The notes beneath the pieces were generated by a model. It saw only the letters and a program-made list of their open reading frames with translations. It had not been told where the DNA came from and ran no database searches. Shown here piece by piece: positions 35,712-47,550 of a stretch of 64,000 bases of DNA. Every line of letters begins with the position of its first letter. Position 1 is the first letter of the stretch. The stretch comes from Gonocerus acuteangulatus (taxonomy: Eukaryota; Arthropoda; Insecta; Hemiptera; Coreidae): contig OX328132.1 of the NCBI GenBank assembly GCA_946811695.1, positions 128,274,808-128,338,807 of the forward strand, read 5' to 3'. Made by a program: the position numbers and the translations under genes.

Positions 35712-35869
35712 TATACATATATATATATATACAAATTTGAACCACCGTTATTTTCGGTCTCTAGGGGTTCTGAAACGCGAAATTTTCTTGTCGGCACTTC
35801 CGGATTGTTTCATTGTATCAACCCTATAAGCGGGGTTCCTCCCTATGGGGGAGGGAGGAACCGCGCTAA
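33980..35869 (+). mobile_element. Helentron-like element H1, copy f, both ends present
   Basis: Starts TCCGACTCGC; ends with hairpin GGTTCCTCCCT/AGGGAGGAACC and GCGCTAA at 35869. It contains the degenerate ribozyme motif near its 5' end, two tandem versions of the H1 body (from about 34340 and 34870) and a (TA)n tract at about 35656-35733. Confidence 0.75.
34193..34236 (-). ncRNA. Degenerate hammerhead-like motif
   Basis: CTGACGA and helix II GGCTAC/CTAGCC persist, but GAAA has become AAAA and helix I is lost. It is expected to be inactive and supports common descent with the copy at 33761-33806. Confidence 0.5.
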
Positions 35870-36242
35870 AAAAGGCTATTTTACTGAAGTTTATATAAGT
35901 AAATAGGTGCTAATAGTAACATTAATTGATTTTACAAAGAAATAAGAAACTACATACCAATGAAAACTATAGTAGCTAATAGTAACATTAATTCATTTTA
36001 CAAAGAAATAAGATACTACATACCAATGGAAATGCCGGGAGGCAGAGGAAGGCCAAGGTTGACAGTTAAGTAACCATTGTGGATAATATTTTCCTCGGCC
36101 TTTGCTCAAAGGGTTTTATGGCTTTACCTGTTCGGGCTCGCCAGACCCTAGAATCCTCTTCTACCGATACTTCATTTCATACGTTTCAAGGAATTGGAAA
36201 ATATTTTTCACATATTCCTATGTTCTTTTACTATATTAAAAG

Positions 36243-38626
36243 TCCGACTCGCAGGAACTGCAGCATCTTAGCGCGGTTCCGTTCATGTCCCTAGTGCCAT
36301 TTGATAAGCTTAGAAAAGAAATAAACTTATTTTTTTTATATATCTCGTGAAAATTGTCAAAATCCTCTCGAACATCTCGAATAAAAGTGATATTAAGGCG
36401 TCAGGGACACCGACAGTAGCTAACTTTTACACAGAAGCGGAAATTACAGAATCTGGCTCTCATTCTAAAGCAAAGCTCTATAAATCAATACAAAATATGC
36501 CTAATAAAGCCTTTCTAGAGGATACAGAAGCATGGGCGTATATGAGGGGGGGGGCTGAGGGGGCTGCAGCCCCTCCCGAAATTTTGAATTGATGATAAAA
36601 ACTTCTCGTAAAACCCTTAAAAATAAATTAAATAAGATCACTTAGTTCATAAAACATATTTTATTTTACGTGCAATAGCGTTTTAGTTGCCTAAAACTAT
36701 TCCAAGCTCTAAATATTTAGTATTCCATACCCTGGAAATGGTCTCAGCCCCCCCCCCCCCGAAATTGTTTTTATATACGCCCATGTACAGAAGGATCAAG
36801 AAGAAGTACACAAGATTGAGTAGAATACCCTGCCTAATATAGCCTATATAGAATAATATGCCGAATAAAACGTATCTAGTAAATACACAAGGACAAATAA
36901 AAGTCTTGACGAATAACAAGTAAAAAAAAAAACTTTATTTAACAAAATAAAACAAAGTTTAGTTGCCCAACTACAATAGAATAATATACCTAATTAAGTC
37001 TACGGAGTAGACACAAATGGACCAAAAACAAGTCTTGTGGAATATTGATTTTTTTCTAATTAAATACTTTTTATCAATATTTAGTATATAACCTTTGTTG
37101 AAAATTATTGATTGCTAATTGATGAATCGGTTTACAACTAAGTAGTCTTTATGAATATTTAGTATATAACCTATTTTTGGATCTGTGTTTTTGGGGTGCT
37201 CTCCGCCTAGGCTTTGTATTTGTGCCGCCAGATATCTAGTGGCCTAAATCCTATCTAGTGGATAAAAATTGAGGAAAAAAGCCGTTCGTGGTGGTAGAAA
37301 ATCTTAAAAGTATTTCGCTCAGAAATCTCCGAAATATTGTCACTAATTTTACGTATCCTGTTTTATAGCCAAATAGATTTATATTCTATAATCAATAAGA
37401 AAAACCTACTAACAATAAAAAACTATGGGTAACAGATGAAAATAGGGAATACCAAGAATAATTCTAAAGAACGAAATCAACACCAGTACTGTTCTCTAGA
37501 TATTCATACGGCATCTTCGAATTCTAACAAACAAAATATTGATTCTAATTATACGTATCCTGTTTTATTGACAAATACATTTGACTACTATAAGCAATTA
37601 AAAACACTAGGGAGTATGCCAAAGAACTCGGAATAGGAGCCTCGATAGTTTCAAGACATTTGAAGGAAATCGACAAATCCAAAACTGACATTACTTCGCT
37701 TATTCAAAACTTTCTTTAGAACCTTTCTTGTAGACCATTTAGTAAGCTTTCGAATGGTAACCTTTCGCTTCCCAAGATTTTCAACCGTTTTCGAGATATT
37801 AAGAAATTATACGAAGTTCCCAAAACTTTTCATTATTTCTGACAACAGAAAATTGGTCTCATTTTACCTATCCTGTTTTACACACACATACATTTTCCTT
37901 ACAAATACAACATAAGAAATTAAAGAAATAAAAAGCAATAAAAAACCAAGGGAAAGAGACAAAAATTACAAAAAGAACGACAAAAACCCGTTCATCTGAA
38001 CAAAACAGACGTATTTGAAGTTTTAAGCATTTATTTCTCCGATTGACATAACCTAATCAAAAATAGTTTTAGAATCATTTTTGTAGAGAATTTAGTAAGC
38101 TTTCAAATAGTTTCAATCCACTTACCACGATTTCCCAACCGTGTTCGAGATATTAATGAAAGTATACGAAGTTTCCAAAACTTTTCATATCTGTTCATAA
38201 AATATTTTATTCTAACCCTTCCTTAACTCCAAACGTAACATAACTTTCAACATATTAGTTTTGATGAAAGTAGAACATGCAGAAAATGTTTCAACTGAAT
38301 CCCATGATTCTAAGTACCCAAACCAAAAACGGTATTCAAAAAATATTTTTCCAATTTTCTCGAAAACGGTTAAAGCTATCGCCTTGAAAATGGTTTCATT
38401 CGTTTTTCTAGCCCAAGAAGCCTATAAAACGAGTACTTACAAGCTTATGAACTCAAAAACGTAAGGGTTACGATTTTTCTGCGCGAATTTCGCCCCAAAC
38501 GCCATCTTCCAGTGGGCGGATTTTGCTGGTTAACGAACTTGACCTTTCAAATTGGACGACAGATTTTTGTACCAAATTTCATCAAAATCGGACCATTCGT
38601 CTTCTATTTAGAGAGCGAACAGACAA

Positions 38627-38659
<33 letters not shown>

Positions 38660-38789
38660 TATACATATATTCTAGGGTTTCTAGGGGTTCTGAAACGCAA
38701 AATTTTCTAGTCGGCACTTCCGGATTGTTTCATTGTATCAACCTTATAAGCGGGGTTCCTCCCTATGGGGGAGGGAGGAACCGCGCTAA
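36243..38789 (+). mobile_element. Helentron-like element H1, copy g, full-length reference copy
   Basis: TCCGACTCGC at 36243; 5' subterminal TTAGCGCGGTTCC at 36268-36280; its exact inverse GGAACCGCGCTAA at the 3' end, 38777-38789. The 3' hairpin has 11-bp arms (38754-38764 and 38772-38782) and a 7-nt loop. A short TA tract lies near 38628-38650. Length is 2547 bp including MITE M1. No helicase or Rep frame is present. Confidence 0.8.
36531..36785 (+). mobile_element. hAT-like MITE M1, inside H1 copy g
   Basis: Inverted CATGGGCGTATAT termini between TACAGAAG copies (36523-36530 and just after 36785), the same insertion as in H1 copies a and d. Confidence 0.8.
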
Positions 38790-39205
38790 TAATTCTACAA
38801 ATAAAATCAATTGAAAAAAAAAAAAAAAACAAAAAAAAAAAAAAACAACAGCATGAAGGCAATTGAAAATATTCAAAAGACGTCATCGAATCTCTTTCTC
38901 TTGGCAAGCTATATTTCTAACAATGAATGGTTTTTCTTATTTTACCTAATCTGTTTTATTGTCAAATACATTACCCAACTATAAGCAATTAAAAAATAAC
39001 AAGAAATAAAAACAGACAAAAAGAACCGTTCGAATAAACGAAATCAATTACTTCAAAGTTTAAGCACTTATTTCTCCGATTGACATCACCTAATCAAAAA
39101 TTGTTTCAGAATCTTTTTTGTAGAGAATTTATAAAGTATTCAGATAATTTCTATCCATTTATCACGATTTCCCAACCGTGTTCGAGATAGTAATGAAATC
39201 TAGGG
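38790..39205 (+). mobile_element. H1 body fragment
   Basis: Continues with sequence like 8636-8990 of copy b (TAATTCTAC-GATAAAATCAATT, then the GCAATTAAAAAATAACAAG block), with no terminus. A-rich patches lie near 38815-38850. Confidence 0.5.
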
Positions 39206-39206
39206 G

Positions 39207-39262
39207 TCTCCCGTGGTCTAATGGCTAGCGCCTTGGATTCATAAGCGGGAGATGGTGGGCCC
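39207..39262 (+). mobile_element. SINE S1 tRNA head, truncated
   Basis: GGTCTCCCGTGGTCTAATGG continuing to GATGGTGGG, then cut off next to the TA-flanked element at 39268. Confidence 0.7.
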
Positions 39263-39267
39263 ACACG

Positions 39268-39456
39268 TAGGGGTGAGTTCGGACACATTTTAGCAATAAA
39301 AAAAATTGAAAATTTTTGAGATATTCAAAAAACAAAATACACTATCAGGTAGAGGATGGTTAAGGGTTCATACATTAATTTTTCCAGATTTTTATAAAAA
39401 TTCTGTCTTTTGTTATTACGAGAAAACCTCGAAAATGTGCCCGAACTCACCCCTAA
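39268..39456. mobile_element. Small TA-flanked MITE with TTCGGACA termini
   Basis: Inverted termini TAGGGGTGAGTTCGG-CACA / TGTG-CCGAACTCACCCCTA of about 24 bp, ending in TA as for Tc1/mariner/pogo targets. It shares its end with the psq-containing remnant at 32956-33570 and is probably its non-autonomous derivative. Confidence 0.7.
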
Positions 39457-39784
39457 AGACGGTATTTTCCAACCTATTTAACCGTTCTTATCTTGAAAGA
39501 GTTTTTAAAGTGGTTTTTGTGAAATATCGTCTATTGTGACCGGTGTGTGTTTCATGTGTCGAACGGCTCTTGAGGCTGGGCGAATGACAATAGTGAAGCA
39601 ACGCGTTATAGGACACTCATTGAAGTAAGCGAGAAACGTGGGGATGACCAAAATAAACTGTTCTTAAGGAAGTTGAATGAAGTAACAGTTCACGTAAAAA
39701 ATGGATTCGTGCGTCTTGGGGGAGATGAGGTATTATTAACTTCACGCAGAAGTAGGGGTAGATTTGCTCGGTAAAAATTTCAGA

Positions 39785-39969
39785 AAACCCTTAAAAATAA
39801 ATTAAATAAGTTCATAAAACATATTCTATTTTGGGTGTAATAGCGTTTAAGTTGGCTAAAACTCTTCCAAGATCTAAATTGTTAGTATTCCATACACCGG
39901 AAATGGTCTCAGCCCCCTCCCCCGAAATTTTTCCAGCCCCCTCCGAAATTATTTTCTATATACGCCCAT
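39785..39969. mobile_element. MITE M1, diverged copy
   Basis: Matches the M1 interior (CCCTTAAAAATAAATTAAAT) and its right end, ATATACGCCCATG. The left end is not clear. It is outside any full H1 copy. Confidence 0.55.
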
Positions 39970-40057
39970 GTTCAGCAATGAGCTCCAGACCATACCTCAA
40001 AGGGGATATTTGCTTCCTTCGTGGGGATCAAATCACTGAGACATTTTTTAAGGCCCA

Positions 40058-41288
40058 GAAAAACTTCAGTAAAACTTAATAAACATTTCCTAAACTATTT
40101 TTGCGCCACCTAGTTTTGGATTTAAGAACGTTTGAAGAAACAATAAAATTCAATTACTTTATAAAGGCATTAATATAATAATTTTAAAGCAATAGAACTC
40201 ACCTAATGCTTAGAATTTCGTAGTAATTATTTTTGTGTTTGACGATTTTTTTTTGTTTTTGTTTTTTTACGGCGCCCTGACATCTAGGCCATTAGTGCCA
40301 ACATCCTGGGTGCAGCGAGGAATTTTCCCAACGAGCCGTGAAATAAGAAAATTTCTGTCGCCGCACAGTGGGGCCACAAAGACAACAGCCTCCAAATCTT
40401 AACAGATTTGAATGCATTTTTTTTTGCCTTGTCAGACCAGATTTTTTTTTTTTTTTTTTTCACTGCTTATTAAAATACGTGTTAATAATTCACAAACTTT
40501 TACAATCAAACATAAAATAATATTTTATTTTTCATCTAACTTAATATCAGCAATGATATCGTAGAAAATAAACATTCCACCCCTGATTAGACTTGGAGAA
40601 AATCAGTCTGACGTCTTTAAAACGTAAATTTATCATAATTCAACAAAGAGAATTGTTGAAATAATGTGATTTTTGAATGAGTTGATAATAATTTTTGATT
40701 TTTTCCAAGTCTAATCAGAGTTTGAATGTTTATTTTCTACGATATCATTGCTGTTATTAAGTTAGATGAAAAATAAAATATTATTTTATGTTTGATTGTA
40801 AAAGTTTGTGAATTATTTACACGTATTTTAATAAACAGTGAAAACAAAAAACAAAAATCTGGCCCGACAAAGTTGTTTTAAATTTTATTAGCTTTCATTT
40901 TTAAAAAAAAATGCATTCAAATCGGTTAAGATTTGGAGGCTGTAGCCTTTTTTGAAACACGAAAAGTAATTTGGCCCCATGGTGCGGCGGCAGGAATTTT
41001 CTTACCTCACGGCTCGTTGGAAAAATTCCTCGCCGCACCCTGGATGTCGGCGCTAATGGCCTAGATGTCAAGGTGCCGTAAAAAACAAAAAAACAAAAAA
41101 AAAATCGTCAAACACAAAAATAATTACTACGAAATTCTAATTATTAGGTGTGTTCTATTGCTTTAAAATTATTATATTAATGCCTTTATAAAGTAATTGA
41201 ATTTTATTGTTTCTTCAAACGTTCTTAAATCCAAAACTAGGTGGCGCAAAAATAGTTTAGGAAATGTTTATTAAGTTTTACTGAAGTG
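40058..41288. repeat. Palindrome of 1.2 kb, arms about 580 bp
   Basis: The outer arms pair CTTAATAAACATTTCCTAAA on the left with its complement on the right. Moving inward, both arms contain a SINE S1 tail fragment (40266-40366 and 40978-41083) and then one half of a hAT-like MITE. About 60-100 bp of unpaired sequence remains at the centre, near 40640. Confidence 0.85.
40367..40975. mobile_element. Palindromic hAT-like MITE M3
   Basis: Ends CAGTGGGGCCA at left and TTGGCCCCATGGTG at right, with an internally palindromic body (GCCTCCAAATCTTAA, TGATATCGTAGAAAATAAAC). CAGTG-type ends suggest hAT. It splits a SINE S1 at GCCGCA. A second copy begins at about 63659. Confidence 0.6.
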
Positions 41289-41479
41289 TAGTTCACGTTG
41301 ATAGTACACGTTCTGAAAACTTCAAAAACAAAAGTCTGTTTTGCTCCATTTCTATTAACATTTTAGGCATTTAAAGGTACTTTTTGGAAAGTAAATTTAA
41401 TCCTCTACAACGTTTATATCGACAAATTGTTTCATTACGGGCATACTCTCTACGTTATTGGCAGAAAAGTGACAAAAAG

Positions 41480-42528
41480 TCCGTCACGCAGGAGCTGCAT
41501 AACTAAGCACTTTCCTCAGAATTTGGGTAGTGTAGACTGCTTTCCAGAACAATTTGCTTAAAATATCCTACATAAATAAAATAAAAACATGAATAGTTCT
41601 CTTTTAAATTTGTAATGAGTAACTGATCAATTATTAATTTGCTTCCAGAGTTATGTTTACACATGGTACCTACTATACTACGTAATAAATACAAAAAAAC
41701 CTCATATTATCGTATTTTGATCTAACGCAGGAACAGGATACAGTCCCTCTAGTGGTAGAAAGCGCTCCTTGCGGCGGCTTTGTGAACCTACGTCTGGCGG
41801 GCTTTTCTATTGAAATATATTACAAAGTAAACCCCCGCTTTCCGATTGACCGATTCAGCTCATTTTTACAACACTTCTTTCTCATGAGTTACCCACGACG
41901 TATACCGCGTTTCGTTACAATACAGCAGAGATTACGACCGGTATGAGTATATTAGGAATTTGGGTCCGGAGTAAACCCCCCCCCTTCTAATGAACCGATT
42001 TAGTTTATTTTTACAACACATATTTACCTGTAGATTACCACTACGAATACCGAGTTTCGTCGAAATATACCAAAAATCACGGCTGGTAGTGGTGAATTGG
42101 TATTGTGGGTCCAGAGTAAATCCCCCCTCCTAATGAACCGATTTAGTTTATTTTTACAACACATATTTACCTGTGGATTACCACTACGAATACCGAGTTT
42201 CGTCAAAATATACCAAAAATCACGGCTGGTAGTGGCGAATTGGTATTGTGGGTCCGGAGTAAACCCCCCCTCCTAATGAACCGATTTAGTTCATTTTTAT
42301 ATCTCACTTTTCTCTCTATATTACCACTACCAATACCAAGTTTCGTTGAAATATAACAAATATTACGGCTGACATGGTCAAATTAGTGTTTTGGTTTCGG
42401 GGTCAACCCCCCCTTCCGGTGGACCGACTTTGGTGGTTAACGAACTCGTTCAATCGTTTGCTAATTGAATGCTATATACCAAGTTTCGTGACGAAAAAAC
42501 AAAAACTCTGGCCTTTATCGTGTTAACA

Positions 42529-42609
<81 letters not shown>

Positions 42610-42727
42610 AACGGGGGTCATTTTCGGTGTCTACTAGGTAGGATCGATAAAGATTTGAAGAAATTTTTCAAAAATTCCGTCATGAGTCCAACCTCAATAG
42701 CTACTTTCCTTCGGAGGAAAGTGCTAA
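41480..42727 (+). mobile_element. Helentron-like element H2, full-length reference copy
   Basis: 5' end TCCGTCACGCAGGAGCTGCA, subterminal CTAAGCACTTTCCTC (41503-41517); 3' hairpin ACTTTCCT/AGGAAAGT with TCGG loop (42703-42722), then GCTAA ending at 42727. The 3' GAGGAAAGTGCTAA inverts the 5' subterminal repeat. It has a (TA)n tract at 42532-42603 and direct repeats near 41940-42280. Architecture equals H1 with different terminal sequences. Confidence 0.8.
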
Positions 42728-43393
42728 AAACAAGGGTTTTATCGTTTTTTTCCCAATTTGTTACACATTGGTGCGCTTTAGCGAAAAAATGGCAGATATA
42801 AAATCGCCATAAAATTCAATTCTCTATAATAATCCGTCATAAAAATAACCCCTTTCCATTGAAGATTCCAGAGTTAGGGTCTCTGGAGAAGAACTGGGGA
42901 AAGTTGAGAGGTCGTGCATTAGGTCCAATGAATGTTCATTTGACCACGTTAAGACCCACGAAGTCTCGTTTTTAAATTTCAAAAATTGTGGGAAAAAAGG
43001 GGCGTGTCAATCGAGTTTTGAACACCCTGTATATATCTATTTGCGCTCCGCCGGCTCAAGAATGAATTTTGGTACAAAAATCTTTCGTCTAATTTGAAAC
43101 GTCAAGTTCGTTATCCAGGAGAATCCGTCCTCCGGAACATGGTTTTTGGAGCAAAATTCGCCCTCTCCCGCCAAAAAAAAATCGGAACGCTTATGTTTTC
43201 GAGTTTATATGCATCCAGATACTCGTTTTATAGGAAAAACGAATGAAACCATTATTAAAGCGATATTTGTAACCGTTTTCGATAAACATTGAAACACCTA
43301 CTTTTCCAAACTTATATTTTCAGTTTGGGTACCTAGAAACGATTGATTCATTTTAAACTTGTTCCAGATAATCCAAATCCATCTAATCAAAAG
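42728..43393. other. Fragmentary repeat sequence
   Basis: Contains an end-like GAACACCCTGTATATA (about 43019) and a diverged, minus-oriented piece of H1 body from about 43050. No gene. Confidence 0.4.
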
Positions 43394-44735
43394 TCCGACT
43401 CGCAGGAACTGCGTCATCTTAGCGCGGTTACGTACATCTCGAAGAAATGGAATAGATTAGCATCACAAATCACAGGAAACTGACAGTAGCCAACTTACAC
43501 AGAAGCGGATAATTCTTAATCTGTATAAGTCAATACAATTATGTACTAAAAACGTACTTACTCTTTGACTACTGCTGAGAAGGCTCAATTCTAAACAACC
43601 AAAAATTCGTTGTCATTTTAAGTATCTTGTTTTACTAGCAAATTCGTTTTACTGTTATAATCAACTGTAAATATGTGCTTCATGGCGAATAAAATTCCAT
43701 TCTGTCGTTGGTTAAATCTTTCTATAAAATAAGCAATAACGATAACTTCAATTGGAGGCTATACAGAAAGGTTATATAGACAGGAGAATTCAAAACAACT
43801 ACGTCATCATGATTAGCCACTGCCATCTTGATTACCACAGCCACTCGAAACTTATTACAAATACCTTTCACCGTTTCTTAGGTTATTTTACTACAATACT
43901 AATTTTACTGATAAGTGCAATTTAAAACAAGAAACAACCAATTTAAAAGTAACATAAACAAAGAGAAAACCCCTTTTAAAACAACAAAACAACCACTTTT
44001 TAAGTTTTAAGCGCTTATATCTCCGATTGACGTTGCCCCATCGACTATTGCTTTAGAACCTTTTTTTGTAGAGAATTAAGTAAGCATTCGAATGGTCACA
44101 TTCCACTTACCACGACTTCCCAACCGTTATCGAGATATTTACGAAAAATGTATGAAGATCCGAAAACTTTTCATGTCTATTAATAAAATAATTTTTTTCG
44201 CATACTTCCTTAACTCAAAATATAACCAAAATTTAAACATCTTAGTTGGGATTAATTTCCAAAATATTTTAATTGAATCCCGCTATTCTAAGTACTCACA
44301 AAAAAATAATGACTTACAAAAACATTGATTCCACTTTTCTCAGAAACGGTTACAGATATCGCCTTAAAAATGGTTTCATTCGTTTTCGTATGTTAAGAAA
44401 CCTATAAAACAAGTACCTCCAAGCATATAAACTCAAAAATGTAAGCGTTACGATTTTTTTTGCGCGAATTTCGCCCCAAACACTATCTTCTAGTGGGCGG
44501 ATTCTGCTGGTTAAAATGACAACGAATTTTTGGTTGCTTAGAATAGAGCCTTCTCAGCAGTAGTCGAAGAGTAAGTACGTTTTCAGTACATAATTGTATT
44601 GACTTATACAGATTAAGAATTATCCGCTTCTGTGTAAGTTGTCTGTCAGTTTCCTGTGATTTGTGATGCTAATCTATTCCATTTCTTCGAGATGTACGTA
44701 ACCGCGCTAAGATGACGCAGTTCCTGCGAGTCAGA
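43394..44735. mobile_element. H1-derived unit with two inverted 5' ends, i
   Basis: TCCGACTCGCAGGAACTGC at 43394 and its inverse at 44735. About 200 bp next to each end (ACAGAAGCGGATAATTCTTA) are also inverted copies. Diverged H1 body lies in the middle. No 3' hairpin is present. Confidence 0.7.
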
Positions 44736-44853
44736 CTTTTTTGTTATTAATGTTTGTTTTATTAAATAATTTAATTTATTTTTCTTTCTTTTTTTAAACA
44801 TTGCTTTATTTCTAATATGTATTTTATTTAAATAAATGTCATTAACTTTGTTT

Positions 44854-44988
44854 TTAGCGCGGTTACTCCCTATCTCCATAGGGAGAACTCGCTTATGAGG
44901 TTGATCTCACGACGCAATCCGGAAGTGCCGACTAGAAACTTTCACGTTTCACACCCTATAGATCACGAAAATATAGGTGGCCCAAATT

Positions 44989-45040
<52 letters not shown>
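44854..45040 (-). mobile_element. H1 3'-end fragment, j
   Basis: Minus strand: (TA)n run, the diverged block before the 3' end, a reduced hairpin and GCGCTAA at 44854. Confidence 0.6.
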
Positions 45041-45042
<2 letters not shown>

Positions 45043-45238
45043 TTATAGTTTGTGTAGTATATTAGTGGTTGTGAAAAAACCAAGAAGGTGATCGTGTCGA
45101 ACATTTTTCAGAACCTACAATAAAGCGTTCAAACACATTGACACTTGAAGATGGAATGGGATTTGTCAACATCATAAGAATTATTCTCTAGTTTTGAGAA
45201 TATTTTGCAAATGGTTGGACCAAGGGTGTTTAAAAAAG

Positions 45239-46597
45239 TCCGATTCGCAGGAACTGCGTCATCTTAGCGCGGTTCCGTTCTTATCTCTAGTGTTTATGAA
45301 GGCATAGAATAGAAACAGTTATTACTTTGTTTAGATCAATAGCGAAACACCTATCCAAATGAAATCTCAAACAAACCAGCCTTGAAAGGTCTTGATTTAC
45401 AATCTTACCTGTATGGGTCAGCTATCCCATAAGTCGGGCAGAAAGGCTTCCGCTCTGAGGCATTTGGAAAGCCTTGGGATCTCTCTCTTTGAACGCTACA
45501 TTTTTAACAATAAATTGATCTTCTTATTTTACTTAATCTGTTTTATTGTCAAATACATTATCCGACTATAAGCAATTTAAAAATAACAAGGAATAAAACA
45601 GTCAAAAAGAACCGCTCGAATAAACGAAATCAATTACTTTAATGTTTTAAGCACTTATTTCTCCGATTGACATCGCCTAATTAAAACTTTCTTTAGAAAC
45701 GTTTTTGTAGAGCATTTAGTAAGCTTTCGAATGGTAACGTTCTGCTTCCCAAGATTGTCAACGGTTTTCGAGATACTAACGAAAGTATACAAAGTTACCA
45801 GAACTTTTCTTGTCTGTTAATAAAATATTTTATTCTAACCCTTTCTTTACTCCAAACATAACCAAAATTTCAACATATTAGTGTTGATGAAATTCGAACA
45901 TGCAGAAAATGTTTCAACTGAATCCCATTATTCTAAGTGCCAAAATCAAAGACAAAAAGAACAGTTCGAATAAGCGAAATCAATTACTTTAAAGGTTTAA
46001 GCACTTTTTTCTCCGATTGACATCGCCTAATCAAAACTTTTATTAGAACCATTTTTGTAGAGCATGTAGTAAGCTTTCTAATGGTAATCATACGTTACGC
46101 AAGATTCTCAACCCTTTTAGAAATATTAAGGAAAGTATACAAAGTTACCAACATTTTTTATGTCTGTGAATAAAATATTTTATTCTAACCCTTCCTTAAC
46201 GCCAAACGTAACAAAAATTTCAACATATTAGTTTTAATGAAAGTAGAACATGCAGAAAATGTTTCAACTGAATCCCATGATTCTATGTACCCAAACCAAA
46301 AACGGTATTCAAAAACTATTTTTCCAATTTTCTCGAAAACGGTTAAAGCTATCGCCTTGAAAATGGTTTCATTCGTTTTCCTAGCCCAAGAAGCCTATAA
46401 AAAGAGTACTTACAAGCTTATGAACTCAAAAACATAAGCGTTACGATTTTTTTTGCGCGAATTTTGCCCCAAACGCCATCTTCCAGTGGGTGGATTCTGC
46501 TGGTTAACGAACTTGACCTTTCAAATTGGAAGACGGATTTTTGTACCAAATTTCATCACAATCGGACCATTAGGGAAGCCAGAAATGAGCGAACAGG

Positions 46598-46689
<92 letters not shown>

Positions 46690-46827
46690 CAAATTTGAAC
46701 CACCGTTATTTTCGGTCTCTAGGGGTTCTGAAACGCGAAATTTTTTAGTCGGCACTTCCGGATTGTTTCATTGTATCAACCCTATAAGCGGGGTTCCTCC
46801 CTACGGGGGAGGGAGGAACCGCGCTAA
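45239..46827 (+). mobile_element. Helentron-like element H1, copy k, both ends present
   Basis: Starts TCCGATTCGCAGGAACTGC (one change in the usual terminus), with TTAGCGCGGTTCC following. Ends with hairpin GGTTCCTCCCT/AGGGAGGAACC and GCGCTAA at 46827. (TA)n tract at about 46600-46690. Length 1589 bp. Confidence 0.78.
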
Positions 46828-46920
46828 AAGATACAAACTTTAGAAATTTAATTTCTCCTACCGTAAAACTTGCTACAAGTCTTATGTGTACTTTTAGAAT
46901 TTAATATCTCTAATTATACT

Positions 46921-47028
46921 TTCAGTAGCAAATTATACTTTTTAGTAGCAAATTATACTTTTAGTAGCAAATTATACTTTTAGTAGCAAATTATACTTTT
47001 AGTCTAATTATACTTTTAGAAGCAAAGT
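46921..47028. repeat. Tandem repeat of about 19 bp
   Basis: Four to five units of AGTAGCAAATTATACTTTT with small length changes, then one degraded unit. No link to a known element. Confidence 0.85.
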
Positions 47029-47114
47029 ATATCTGCATTTGTTCCAGAAGTGTGTGAGGTAATAATTATCGTTTTGAAAACATAGATTAAAGTAACGAGG
47101 CATATATAGGTAAT

Positions 47115-47300
47115 AAATTCCAGGGGGGGGGGAGTGCTGGGAGCATTAAGGGGGGACGGAATTCTAACAATCTAGAACTTGGAATAGTTAACCAACTAAA
47201 ACCCTATTACACCCAATAAACATTTTTTTTTTTTAAACTAAGTGATCTTATTTAATTTAATATTATGGTTTTTATGACAGCCCTTATATACACTCATGAT
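47115..47300. mobile_element. MITE M1, diverged copy
   Basis: G-run, ATTCTAACAATCTAGAACTTGGAAT-like interior and CTTATATACACTCATG right end resemble M1 in reverse. Termini are eroded. Confidence 0.45.
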
Positions 47301-47347
47301 AATAGGTACAAAGAAAAATATATTATTAGCGTTGTCTTTCCTTTCTT

Positions 47348-47487
47348 TTAGCGCGGTTTCTCCCTGCCTCCATAGGGAGAACCCCTCATAAGCGGGTTCT
47401 CCCTCACGACGCAATCCGGAAGTGCCGACTAGAAACTTTCTCGTTTCAGACCCCATAGATCACGAATATATATGTGGTTCAAATTTG

Positions 47488-47550
<63 letters not shown>

